64,000 bases of DNA, from the NCBI GenBank assembly GCA_032622095.1, contig CP136064.1, forward strand, positions 49,112,073 to 49,176,072. Reading direction: 5' to 3'. The notes below the pieces were generated by a model. That model made no database searches. It was not told where the DNA came from and saw only the letters and a program-made list of their open reading frames with translations. The position numbers were made by a program, and so were the translations under genes. Each line of letters opens with the position of its first letter. Position 1 is the first letter of the stretch. This document shows, piece by piece, positions 12,202 to 22,163 of this stretch. The stretch comes from Siphonodentalium dalli. Taxonomy: Eukaryota; Mollusca; Scaphopoda; Gadilida; Siphonodentaliidae.

Positions 12202-12887
12202 ATGCTCTATCCACTGATATATTATACTCACAGCTAATAAATTTGAAGTAATGAGAACTGTGTGTGGCTTTAAACTTGGCTGCTCTTAAGTAGTATTCAA
12301 TGCAAGTGATCAAAACCTTAAGACACTTGTATATGTCTATGATGTAACCTACACAAGGTTCGCGTTTACACTAAGCAGTTTGATATCAAGATTGGTACAA
12401 CCTATACTGAATCTTATGATCCATATATGTTCGTTGGTATGAGTTAGTTAATGAATGAGCGTTGTTGTTGCTAAATCTTATATAAGCTGACCAAAAGCAG
12501 AATAAAGGGTTTTGAAAAAATCCAAGTTACACTACAACATCACAGAAACTTTAAAGTGTGTACATGCCTGGACCATCATATTTATATCGTCAGAACTTAC
12601 AAGGGCCTTGTGGCTTGAGTATGATTGTCTCTATTCACCTTGTCAGGCCTTTAGACTCCCTTCATTTGGGGCCCTATTGCGCAAACTTGCTCTTTTCGTG
12701 TACAATTAAAAAAATATTCCAACACAGTCACTTTTTTGTGCGACAACTATACACATAAATATAAGCGATCACATATGGATGCCTTGGAATCCCATATCAT
12801 ATATCAGAACATATCTCTAAGCTGTATGCTTCTCAGATATTCCAAAAGCTGATCAAGGAAATTTCCACAGCAGTGGTTAAGTAAGTA
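12202..12887. other. No gene or clear repeat seen
   Basis: Open frames of 65-66 codons near 12,512-12,758 have no recognisable similarity. Nothing else noted. Confidence 0.35.
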
Positions 12888-13473
12888 AGTGCCACCGCAG
12901 ATGCTGCTATTTAAATCACAGGTGGGGGAAAATCACAGATGAAGCACCCACTGCGCATGCTCACGATTAGACCCAGGCAAATCAAAGTGATCAAGCGATG
13001 TTTGATTTTTACAGGGAAAATAGTGGCATGCCCTTGACAATGCATGCAAACAACAAATTCAACCCATTGGACTTCTTCAAATGAGGAACTTTTAATTGAG
13101 TTGTGACAGGAAAGGGAGTGTTTTAATATAATATGTTTCTGTCCTCCGCTATACACTGACAGAGAGAAAAGGGCCGCAGCAATTGCTCACATTGCGAAAG
13201 CGGCGCAGTTGACAAATAAAAAAATAAAAAATATATAATTTATTGTTCAAGTTCGATTTCAAGTTCAAATAAAAAAAATAGCCTTGTGTTTAGTTTAGAA
13301 ACTTGAGGTACAATCCATATATCAATAATTGCATAATGAGGAGAATGTAATATAACCCTTAGCTTTCACACTAGAGACCTATACAGAACTTCAACTAGTA
13401 GAATGGTTTAATTTACATCACAGCATCTGCGGGCTTGCCACTTTTATCCACCTGTTAAATCTGCGGTGGCACT
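12888..13473. mobile_element. TIR element, about 585 bp, ends AGTGCCACCGCAGAT
   Basis: Left AGTGCCACCGCAGATGCTG and right inverse ATCTGCGGTGGCACT. The subterminal 'CAGGTGG' and 'CAGCATCTGCGG' blocks are also mirrored. No ORF of interest. Target duplication not resolved, so the class is unknown. Confidence 0.55.
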
Positions 13474-14456
13474 AAGGTGTTGCAACATAATGCCTCTCAC
13501 AATTAATTGCAACAGCCTGCGGTAATAAAATATTGTTTTATATATTGTCATAATTTATTATATTAGCTATTTATCACATAATTAGCCCTGAAACCCGCCT
13601 CATATTTTTTAGTAAGACACATGAGTAGAGCTAAGCGCAACGAAATCGATCAATTTTATTATTATTTTAATTAAAATATAATCATGATATTCAATTTGCG
13701 TTGGGTTATTTAGTGTTGTCTATGAGATAAACATGGGTGAATAAAGGTGTTTGAATAATTTTGTCAACATGAAAAGACACATTTAAAATGGAACTATATT
13801 TTTTCTTGAAGGTGTCTTTACTTCCTCTTTGGTTGTGATAAGGAAATAAATATTAATTTGTTTTAACCTCAGCCATTTTGAGATTGTTTTTCCTTGCTAA
13901 AATGTGATAAAAAAGATCAAAATTTATAAACCTCGTCCACTAAATTTGATTCGGGCCTCGCTCAAAACAAATTTGGTGCACTTGGTTACTAAATTTCGTA
14001 GAGAATTGCAACTCATTAGAGATCCTCTATATATAACTATTATAGCTATAAATGGTATTTTCCAGACATTCCAAAGGCCCAACTTTGTGAATAGAGAGAT
14101 TCACTGCAATAAAAGCAGGCACATGGTGACAGCAGGGTATGGCCAGTATTTCATTCTCCCACGAATTTGGCGAAAAATGTTCAACAGTTGAAAATATCAT
14201 GCTTGAATCAACCATTGGTAGTTGGAGAATTTCAGGCAGAAAACAGGGTGAGATTGTTCTGAAACAGGAAGAAAGCTTGAGGTATCAGGTAGAAAGGAGT
14301 GCAAATAGACTTTTCCAACATGGAAATATCTGTCTAGTGTCTATTCCAAAGTTAATAGGGGGGGTGGGTGCAGTTGAAAATTCTAAGTGAGACCCACAGC
14401 CCTCCCCCAATTGAAACCCTCTAGCCACTTCCTTCAATAAAAGCACAAGCAACCCG
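13474..14456. other. No gene; repeat fragments
   Basis: The stretch 14,340-14,430 ('GGGGGGGTGGGTGCAGTTG' ... 'CCCTCTAGCCACTTCC') resembles one end of the element at 1417-2427. Otherwise unrecognised. Confidence 0.35.
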
Positions 14457-14718
14457 TAACCCTTTCATGACAGGAGCTGCGCTCGTGCAGCATTACAGAT
14501 CCTGTGCCAGTGCATTATCTTATATATGTGTTGTCTCCCATAGGGAGCTATGCACATATAAGAGAATGCACTGGCTTACAAGGTCAAGATAAATATTGTT
14601 AGGCAATTTATTCTCTTATATATGCGAGGCTCCCTACGGGAGACTCGCTTATATTAGAGAATGCATTGGCACAGTGTTTTCGCAAAATTTCAGGAAGCTC
14701 CAGTCATGGAAGGGTCAA
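14457..14718 (-). mobile_element. MITE family B, copy 4
   Basis: Reverse orientation: starts GTAACCCTTTCATGACAGGAGC and ends GCTCCAGTCATGGAAGGGTCAA. Cores CTCCCATAGGGAG and CTCCCTACGGGAG. Both TTAA sites decayed (GTAA, TCAA). Confidence 0.85.
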
Positions 14719-15303
14719 TTATGAAAACCCTCACTAAGATCATATATCCTATACATACATTAACTAGTAATATATACACTTCATTATCGAAATCAATTTG
14801 TTTAGTATTATTCACAACTAGCCTCTTTGATTTATCAAACACATCACCAACTATTGTGGTAGCTATTACAATGCAAGAATTGTAATGTTGCCTGTTATGA
14901 ATGCATTTTGTTTAGATATAAAGTCTATCAGATTTGGTACAGAGTTATCATTTAAACTTAGCAGGAAATAATTTAGTATATATTCATTTATAGCCTTTCA
15001 TAGATCATATAACATCAACAACAAAAAAATGAATAACAAACTTTGAAAACACAATATAATTATTCAAGCAATTGTGAAACAGGGTACAAAACATATTTCA
15101 TTTTGAATGAGAATGCTGGGAATATAAGATTCTGGAAACTAACAACCTCTATGCTAAATGCTCAAAGTGGCATGTGTTTTTATAAAAAAAATCACATTTG
15201 TAAACTGTTAACTGAAAGGCCCATATAATGCTCGAGTTCACAACTTATTATCTATATAGAACCATTAATATTCCATTTTGCTTGATCCATGCAGACCTAA
15301 GAA
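14719..15303. other. No gene or repeat recognised
   Basis: AT-rich. Open frames of 61-74 codons only, without recognisable similarity. Confidence 0.35.
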
Positions 15304-15733
15304 TATGGTGCTGGACATGTGCAGAATGAGGTACACAGAGGGTGAATTTAGTGACGCTATCCCGCACAGTGGGCTAGCATTAGGCCAGCATCACTAAATT
15401 CACACTCTGGAGATCTCATTCTGCTTAGGCCTCATCTTCTCTGGAAAGTATCTTTATTATCAAATTAATAAGTTTTTTTAGTTTCTTTAGAAACTTCTTC
15501 ACAAAGATTCTGTTTTACTTTAGTTTCTCTGTATCCTCAAATTGGCAGATGACACATTGCATAATCAAGGTTCCCAATGGATGCGCATAATATTCACCAT
15601 CTGGGAACTTAAATATGAGTCTCGGTCTCCCATAGTAGATGAGGCCTAAGCAGAATGAGGTCAGCTGTGTGGGGTAGCGTCTCTAAATTCAACCTCTGGG
15701 GACCTCATTCTGCAAATGTCTGGCACCATATGC
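15304..15733. mobile_element. Palindromic family D, long form, about 430 bp
   Basis: Ends 'TATGGTGCTGGACATGTGCA' and its inverse 'TGCAAATGTCTGGCACCATA'. Next to each end is a snap-back pair built from 'GCAGAATGAGGTCCCCAGAG' and 'GGTGAATTTAGTGA'. The central 'AAGTATCTTTATTATC...TTCTTTAG' part is unpaired. The same unit, interrupted by a hAT insertion, occurs at 48,716-50,096. Confidence 0.8.
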
Positions 15734-15804
15734 TCAGGCCTAGATCCATGGCATAAAACAGAGTTTTCATGAACCAGGTACCAGCCTATAGGGCGACTTG
15801 GGAG

Positions 15805-16254
15805 ATATGTGACCCGCCATATCAAATCCAGTCGTAAGTCAGGATTTTTTTACCCTGTGCCAATGCATTCTCTTATATATGCGAGTCGACCATAGGTCGC
15901 CTCGCATATATAAGAGAATGCATTGGCCTAACAATTTTTTACAATTTTAATAATTTGTTCTTGTATTCTTTAACAATTTTATAATTTCACCCATACAGAG
16001 CCCCAGACAAACATGAGCAGACGACACTCTTCTATATATGTGTGGGCTCCCTGCAGGGTAATGGATGTTTTTTATTTTATGTCCTAAAAATTTTAAGAAA
16101 CATTTAAAAAAAATGATAAAAAATTGTTAGGCCAATGCATTCTCTTATATATGCGAGGCGACCTATGGTCGACTCGCATATATAAGAGAATGCATTGGCA
16201 CAGGGTAAAAAAAATCCCGACTTACGACTGGTTTGATATGGCGGGTCACATATA
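15805..16254 (+). mobile_element. MITE family E, copy 1, carrying the hairpin module
   Basis: TIR ATATGTGACCCGCCATATCA at the left and its inverse TGATATGGCGGGTCACATAT at the right, then 'CGTAAGTC.GGATTTTTTT'. Inside, CCCTGTGCC opens the hairpin module with CGACC/GGTCG cores and GGCACAGGG closes it. The spacer is longer than in A and includes a unique block ('CCCATACAGAGCCCCAGACA' to 'ATGTCCTAAAAATTTTAAG'). Probably a TA or ATAT target rather than TTAA. Confidence 0.85.
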
Positions 16255-16486
16255 TTCTTCCTAAATTGTGTCACTTCTCCCAGGGAGAAGTGACTTCTCT
16301 CTCATATACCAGTATGCCTGCTGCATATTTAAACTGTATTTTCTGATTATAATGGTGTCCTTACTCATTATAATCATTTTATAAATCAACTATTGTGTTG
16401 CATAATACTTATTGGATCATAGAACGGTGAGTTGGGGGCGTAAGTTGAACTTGAGTCATTATGATTTCTCTTCTCCTTAACCCTTT

Positions 16487-16737
16487 CATGACTGGAGCTG
16501 CGCTGGTGCATCATTAAAAATCATGTGCCAGTGCATTCTCTTATATATATGTCTCCCATAGGGAGCCTCAGATATATAAGAGAATGCACTGGCTTACAAG
16601 GTCAAGGTAAATATTGTTAGGCCAATGCATTCTCTTATATATGTGCAGCTCCCTATGGGAGACTCGCATATATTAGAGAATGCATTGGCACAGAGTTTTC
16701 GCAAAATTTCAGGAAGCTCCAGTCATGGAAGGGTTAA
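16487..16737 (-). mobile_element. MITE family B, copy 5
   Basis: TTAACCCTTTCATGACTGGAGC to GCTCCAGTCATGGAAGGGTTAA with intact TTAA on both sides. First hairpin has CAGTGCATTC stems, second has CCAATGCATTC stems, which is the reverse of copies 2 and 3 as expected for opposite orientation. Confidence 0.9.
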
Positions 16738-17167
16738 TGATCAAATAGGTAGATGAGACTTCTCCCAAGTGAAACCTCTAGACTGGTCCCTGTCACCAAG
16801 TGATGCAAAGTTGCTCATACTTGCCTCTTTTCTTTCATGATGCATTGCACATCGATGGAATGGTATCTAAAAGATTTCTAATGATTAATTCACTATGAGA
16901 GTCAACAATAATAGTGGGGCTCAAAACAATATAAACCTTAGTATTTCAGCAATAACACATCATTTTAATTGTTTTTTTCCGATATCTTTGACATATCTAT
17001 GTTTTTTCTAGCCTCCTGTGTCAAATGGTATATAATATAGAATATGATATATATAATGTAATCTGTGGCTTCAAATATTGTCATCCTTTAAGTGCAAAGG
17101 AACAAAAAGTGAAGTTGACAATGACAAGATAAACAAATTAACTACATGAATCAAGTATGCCTCCATT
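16738..17167. other. No gene or repeat recognised
   Basis: AT-rich intergenic sequence only. Confidence 0.35.
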
Positions 17168-17452
17168 AATACTTTCTTTACTAAATAATCATTGACGAGT
17201 AATTCCCTTAGGAAATGTTTAGACAATGAGTTCAACAAACGGTCATCTGTTGAACGTATTATCTAACATTTTCCAACTTATTATCTAACATTTTCCACCA
17301 ATAAATAGGAATCCTTCTGCAATTGTTCTATATTTTGATCTGTCTGTCATCTGCTTATATTTCCTGAACACCCCTCCAGATGAATAATAGACAATTCCAA
17401 TGTATATGCTTATAACTGAATGGGAGATTCTATTCAGTAAAGAATGGGTTAA
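17168..17452. mobile_element. MITE family C, copy 1
   Basis: Family C has ends TTAACCCTTTCTATACTAAAT and its inverse. This copy begins with a worn end 'TTCTTTACTAAATAATCATTG' and closes 'GGGAGATTCTATTCAGTAAA' then GAATGGGTTAA. Internal landmarks are 'CCCTTAGGAAATGTTTAGA', 'CTGTCTGTCATCTGC' and 'CCAATGTATATGCTTATAAC'. It lacks the A/B/E hairpin module. Confidence 0.75.
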
Positions 17453-17620
17453 GTAGTTAACAGTTATAACTAAACAGTTTGAAGACAAATTCTGTAATTC
17501 AAGTCTAGTTTACCCAAATATATTTCCATAAAATTCGATGCAACTGCAGTCCGGAAATATGTTTGTTCACCTGTGATTTCGGGAAGAGTGCCCAACACCG
17601 ATTAAAGTCATCAAGATTAT

Positions 17621-18375
17621 ATAATAATCAATGCACTTATATAGCGCATTCCATGGTAAATTAATTTCAATGTACTTTAAATGATTATTACCCCGGTCAT
17701 AGGGCATTGATTACTCATCCACAATTAGGAGGAAGTAATCCGAGAAGTTAATAAGTGCATCAAGATTAACATACTGAAAATATCTATCGACTCCCAAATG
17801 GGGTACACAGTTAACCCTTTACCCAACAGAAGGGCCCTGTGCCAATGCATTCTCTTATATATGCGAGTCGACCATAGGTCGCCTCGCATATATAAGAGAA
17901 TGCATTGGCTTAACACATTAAAAATTATAAAATTGTTAAAGAATGTAAGAAAAAATGGTAAAAAAAGATTTTTTTTAGGCCAATGCATTCTCTTATATAT
18001 GCGAGGCGACCTATGGTCGACTCGCATATATAAGAGAATGCATTGGCACAGGGCATAACTGTAACTATCACAATGTGGTCAAGGAGCCGGTTCCAATGAT
18101 ATCCATATTTGTATGGTTCTATTGAGACAGACCGAAGATATTTTAGGCTGTTGAAGCTTTATTTGGCCGGTTTTGGCCGGTTTGTTGGGTAAAGGGTTAA
18201 CGGGCAAGTCACCCCCGAGACAACTGCTGTATGAAATCGTTTGTCGAAGGCAACAAATGCAGCGTTTGACGTTCAATGGCAGAGATCGGGATTCGAATTG
18301 GAACGCATTACGTTTTTCACACCATGACATTCGTTATGCGTCGAGCATGCTAACCACTGGACTACGGTGCCACCA
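17621..18375 (-). mobile_element. tRNA-headed SINE interrupted by MITE A copy 3
   Basis: Read on the minus strand from 18,375: 'GGCACCGTAGTCCAGTGGTT' with 'AGCATGC' is an A-box-like tRNA head and 'ATTCGAATCCCG' is a B-box-like element at about 18,286-18,297. A body follows, then a tail near 17,621-17,655 reading 'GCGCTATATAAGTGCATTG' with ATTATTAT, a tail style common in invertebrate SINEs. The 390-bp MITE at 17,811-18,200 splits the body. Without it the SINE is about 365 bp. A 5'-truncated paralogue without the MITE lies at 33,549-33,775. Confidence 0.72.
17811..18200 (-). mobile_element. MITE family A, copy 3, inserted in a SINE
   Basis: TTAACCCTTTACCCAACAGAAG at the left, GTTGGGTAAAGGGTTAA at the right, with intact TTAA on both sides. 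Same orientation as copies 1 and 6. The shoulder carries a duplicated 'TTTGGCCGG'. Flanks align with the SINE copy at 33,549-33,775, where the site is a single TTAA (33,732-33,735). Confidence 0.95.
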
Positions 18376-18965
18376 ATATTAGTTAATTGTATTTAAGTAA
18401 CAATTAATTGTTTTGTAGTATTTCATCAAATGACAGCTTATGATTAAATTATAAGAGAGATATTCAACAAATAAGTTCAACAGATTAAGGCTTACTAGAT
18501 GAACACCCCACGGCTTACTAGATGAACACCCCAAGGCTTACTAGATGAACACCCCAAGGCTTACTAGATAACATCCCTATCAATGGATATAAAGTAACTA
18601 CCCACAAGTGAGTGCTTAGTCATTAAACGGTTTTAAATAGGGAGTTACTGGACGACTATGTTCAGGACTCGAAATGTTCTGAAATTTCTACTTGTCACGG
18701 AGGACAGGTGGAATTATTTCTAACGGGTCACATCAGAACTTTTCCCGTGCATACCCTTTACGTGGAATGATAACATGCATGTCTTTAACTTTGAGGATTG
18801 GAAAGATCACATGATTTTATGATGATATCATTCCATCATTTTATGATATCATTCCATATCTTTAATACTACAACCATTACACATGTAACCATATTGTGAA
18901 TTTTGAGTTGAACTTTTCAGTTTATCCTCCAATACAGTCAACAGTCTCACCCAATAGCTTCCTTT
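18376..18965. repeat. Short tandem repeat (23-mer x about 3.5) in unrecognised sequence
   Basis: 'GGCTTACTAGATGAACACCC' plus 'CAA' is repeated about three and a half times at 18,486-18,570. The remainder, including a duplicated 'CATTTTATGATATCATTCCAT' near 18,820-18,860, has no coding signal. Confidence 0.7.
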
Positions 18966-19050
18966 TTAACCCTTCCATGACTGGAGCTATCAGAAACTTT
19001 GCGAAATCCCTGTGCCAATGCATTCTCTTATATATGTGAGTCTCCTATAG
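18966..19050. mobile_element. MITE family B, truncated copy 6
   Basis: TTAACCCTTCCATGACTGGAG, CCCTGTGCC and the left hairpin arm are present, then homology stops within the loop at 'GAGTCTCCTATAG'. A break inside the palindrome suggests hairpin-associated deletion. Confidence 0.8.
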
Positions 19051-19197
19051 AATGATGCTGGAACATGCTTTTTGGTGCCTGCCCATACAAATTGGTATCT
19101 TCCACCTAGGATGTATCCTGATAGACCAAATAACTAAGCGAAGTTGGAAGCCTAAACCAAATAATAAAGTTGGGCGTATGCCAAAGGAATTTAAGTA

Positions 19198-19470
19198 GAA
19201 CAAGAGCATCGCCTCGCCATGGTAAAATACGCCCACGGTAATTCCAACAAAGGGCCATAACTCTGATGAAAATTGGCGGGCAGAACCCAGATTCGAACAT
19301 GACCTGTGTTTTTGGCTAGTAAACTCGCATACAAAATTTCATCCATTCAGTTTAGACTTACTATAGTTATCATCTGGAAACGAAAACAGCGAACGAACAG
19401 ACAGATGAATGGAAAGACCAATAACATGATACGTCCCATTTTTTATTAACGGTCGTATAAAAACTGGAAC
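19198..19470. repeat. Dispersed repeat H, copy 1
   Basis: 'AACAAGAGCATCGC' followed by 'AAATACGCCC', 'GGGCCATAACTCTGATGAAA', 'GGGCAGAACCCAGATTCGAA' and 'CATGACCTGTG', ending in '(A)CAGACAGATGAATGGA' and 'CGGTCGTATAAAAA'. The same landmarks occur at 56,650-56,810 and in tandem at 61,371-62,606. Family unknown, probably a SINE-like or tandem-unit element. Confidence 0.7.
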
Positions 19471-20229
19471 CAAACGACAATGTTTTTTTTGTTTTTTTGC
19501 AGAGTCTTAATTAGTTTCTTGGTTACCTGAACCATATGCAAAGGAATATCTCACCCCAATATGATTCATTCTATTAGCACTATTAGAAATCTTGTCATGG
19601 CAGCATTCTTCAGTCATTGATGTAGGATTTTGAGAATCTTATTTTTTGAAGTAATAATTTCTTCAATCTAATACTAGTAGTAAATTTTCTCAAAAGCATT
19701 GAAGCAAAAACTATATTGATACAAAAAGCAATTTTTCTTGTGCATAAAGAAATCATAGAATGATCTGGGCATCCTTGAAAAGGTCAATAAATGAGTCATT
19801 GCCAGTTTGGAAAACACAAATCTGAATGAGAATGAATGTTTATCTGTGAGCAAACAAATTAAAAGATGAATACAAATTTATTTAAAGATGTATTCAGGGT
19901 TCCATGCCAATTATTAAGAAAGCAGATTTCCATTTTAGTTGAACCAGGCATCACCATATATGGAATTTGAGCTGCAAAAAATAAATATATTTCAAAAATC
20001 GAAAGTTAATGGATCTGAGCTTTGAACGGTGGGTTCCTCGACTCATTTAAATCAAATATTTTTCACCCCAAAGCTGAAGAAATTGTAATTTTTGGGTGTT
20101 AATTCAGACAGGGCATCATTAATATATCAATAATAAAATGACAGTATTTGGTACTTATAATAAATCTAGATTATAGGTCACATTTGGTTTTCAAGATTTT
20201 CTTCCAGTGGAACAAAGCAAAAGGTGATG
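19471..20229. other. No gene or repeat recognised
   Basis: AT-rich intergenic sequence only. Confidence 0.35.
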
Positions 20230-20595
20230 TTAACACTTTCATGGGGTTCATGGCGGGAGCTGGACTGTTGCAGCATGAATGATCCTGTGCCAGTACATTC
20301 TCTTATATATGTGAGTCTCCCATAGGAAGCCTAGGATATATAAGAGAATGCACTGGCTCACAAGATCAAGGTAAATATTGTTAGACCAATATATTCTCTT
20401 ATATATGTGATTCTCCCATAAGGAGCCTTGCATATATAAGAGAATGCACTGGCTCACAAGATCAAGGTAAATATTGTTAGACCAATATATTCTCTTATAT
20501 ATTGAGGCTCCCTATGTGGGACTTGCATATATAAGAGAATGCATTGGCACAGGGTTTTCGAAAATGTCAGTAAGCTTGAGTCACGAAAGGGTTGA
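20230..20595 (-). mobile_element. MITE family B, copy 7, with three hairpins
   Basis: Left TTAACACTTTCATGG, right ACGAAAGGGTTGA. Unlike other copies it carries three hairpins (about 20,286-20,356, 20,383-20,449 and 20,478-20,550). The middle one is a duplication of a hairpin plus the spacer 'CACAAGATCAAGGTAAATAT'. This shows that the hairpin unit can be copied within the element. Confidence 0.88.
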
Positions 20596-20632
20596 ACTAG
20601 ATTTTGCATGTTGTTCTTGAAACTGGAGGTCT

Positions 20633-20888
20633 GCAAGCCTTGAAATAGGGTGTCTGTCATTTGCAGAATGAGGTCCCCAGAGGGTGAATTTAGTGATGCT
20701 ACCCCACATAGCGGGCTAGCATCACCAAATTCACCCTCTGGGAACCTCATTCTGCTGAGGTGTAAGCAGAATGAGGTCCCCAGAGGTTGAATTTGGTAAT
20801 GCTAGCCTGCTATGTGGGGTAGCATCACTCAATTCACCCTCTGGGGACCTCATTCTGCAAATGACAGACACCCTATTTCAAGGCTTGG
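20633..20888. mobile_element. Palindromic family D, short symmetric form
   Basis: 'AAGCCTTGAAATAGGGTGTC' at the left and its inverse at the right, enclosing two snap-back units made of 'GCAGAATGAGGTCCCCAGAG' with 'GCTAGC' cores, separated only by 'GAGGTGTAA'. Nearly the whole 256 bp is palindromic. Confidence 0.85.
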
Positions 20889-21140
20889 AGGTCTGTAACC
20901 CTGACTGCATCTTTAATACATCCCATACATAGAATCATGGCAGGTTGGAAGCAGGTCAATAAATGAAGTAATTGGCTGATTTGTACTACCATAATACACA
21001 AGCCCTCAAATAAAGTTGAACTTCCCCACTATTATAACCTATCAAGACAGGGTCTAAGCAATTTCAGCAATTTAAATATAGCTACTGAGCAGTCATAATC
21101 GGAAAAAGTTATTACATTCTTGTCTTAACATTGCTGTTAT
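20889..21140. other. No gene or repeat recognised
   Basis: Short intergenic spacer between elements D and A. Confidence 0.35.
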
Positions 21141-21530
21141 TTAACCCTTTACCCAACAAACCGGCCAAATAAAGCTTCAACAGCCTAAAATATCTTCGGT
21201 CTGTCTCAATAGAACCATACACATATGGATATCATTGGAACCGGCTCCTTGACCACATTGTGATAGTTACAGTTATGCCCTGTGCCAATGCATTCTCTTA
21301 TATATGCGAGTCGACCATAGGTCGCCTCGCATATATAAGAGAATGCATTGGCCTAAACAAAATCTTTTTTTAACACTTTTTACCATTTTTTCTTACATTC
21401 ATTAACAATTTTATAATTTTTAATGTGTTAAGCCAATGCATTCTCTTATATATGCGAGGCGACCTATGGTCGACTCGCATATATAAGAGAATGCATTGGC
21501 ACAGGGCCCTTCTGTTGGGTAAAGGGTTAA
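21141..21530 (+). mobile_element. MITE family A, copy 4 (reference-quality copy)
   Basis: Perfect ends TTAACCCTTTACCCAACA and TGTTGGGTAAAGGGTTAA, 390 bp. Left shoulder 'CAGCCTAAAATATCTTCGG', module from CCCTGTGCC (about 21,277) to GGCACAGGG (about 21,506). Two hairpins with stems of about 27 bp and cores CGACC/GGTCG, spacer containing 'CTTACATTCATTAACAAT'. Confidence 0.95.
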
Positions 21531-21684
21531 AGGTATGTGGAACACTCCTCTGGGGTGATCAAATGGTAATACAGAATAACGTAGTTAATTTGATAAATTT
21601 GATATCCAAATTGATGGCACACAACTTCATTCTTACGTAAAAATTATATGCAGTGACTCTCACTGGAGGAATAACTGCCTTTTG

Positions 21685-21903
21685 TACAGTAATGCCCTAA
21701 GTAATCGACTCCTTAACCACAGCAGAATTATGGGTAATTTTTCAGGATTTAGTCGGAAATATGGCTAGTTGCCATTCATCGGAAAGCTCTCAGTGATAGC
21801 TTTCCGATGAATGGCAACAAGCCATATTTCCGATTAAATCCTGAAAAATTACCCATAATTCTACTGTGGTTAAGGAGTCGATTATTTAGGGCATTACTGT
21901 ATA
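21685..21903. mobile_element. Complete foldback element F, about 219 bp
   Basis: Two arms of roughly 100 bp, 'TACAGTAATGCCCTAAGTAA' ... 'CATTCATCGGAAAGCT' and its inverse, joined by a loop of about ten bases (CTCAGTGATA). Arms are nearly identical. Termini TA...TA. Partial copies at 7984 and 10,369. No coding capacity. Confidence 0.9.
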
Positions 21904-22151
21904 TCAGTGAAAAATAGGTACTGAACTGAGGGATATTTGTTTACTATTATTGAGGGATATTTGTTTACAATAGTGAGTAGTTCACACTTTGTCTATTCTG
22001 AAATTCTCGATAATATTAGTTGAATGTTACATTTTTTTTACTGGGAAAAGGACCTGGGTACTGATGTGTCAGTTTTATTTACTAATATAAGTACACAATG
22101 TCTTCTCATTTCTAGATTCATTTTAAGTATTTCCATAGATCGCTAGCCCTG

Positions 22152-22163
22152 GTTTATTTAATA
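22152..22163 (-). terminator. Candidate poly(A) signal of USP9X
   Basis: On the minus strand this reads ATTAAATAAA, overlapping ATTAAA and AATAAA signals. It is the first AATAAA downstream of the USP9X stop codon, about 1.35 kb away; a second lies at 22,074-22,079. No transcript evidence is available, so the end is inferred. Confidence 0.4.

Noticed and set aside
17725-18058. Open frames with repeated peptides such as [20 protein letters not shown]
   Set aside because: They are read through the palindromic stems of the MITE module and appear on both strands at every copy. The periodic peptide is a by-product of the hairpin, not a gene.
18236-18375. Possible functional tRNA gene
   Set aside because: A- and B-box-like segments are present but the intervening length and the lack of a cloverleaf, plus the attached SINE body, make it a SINE head.
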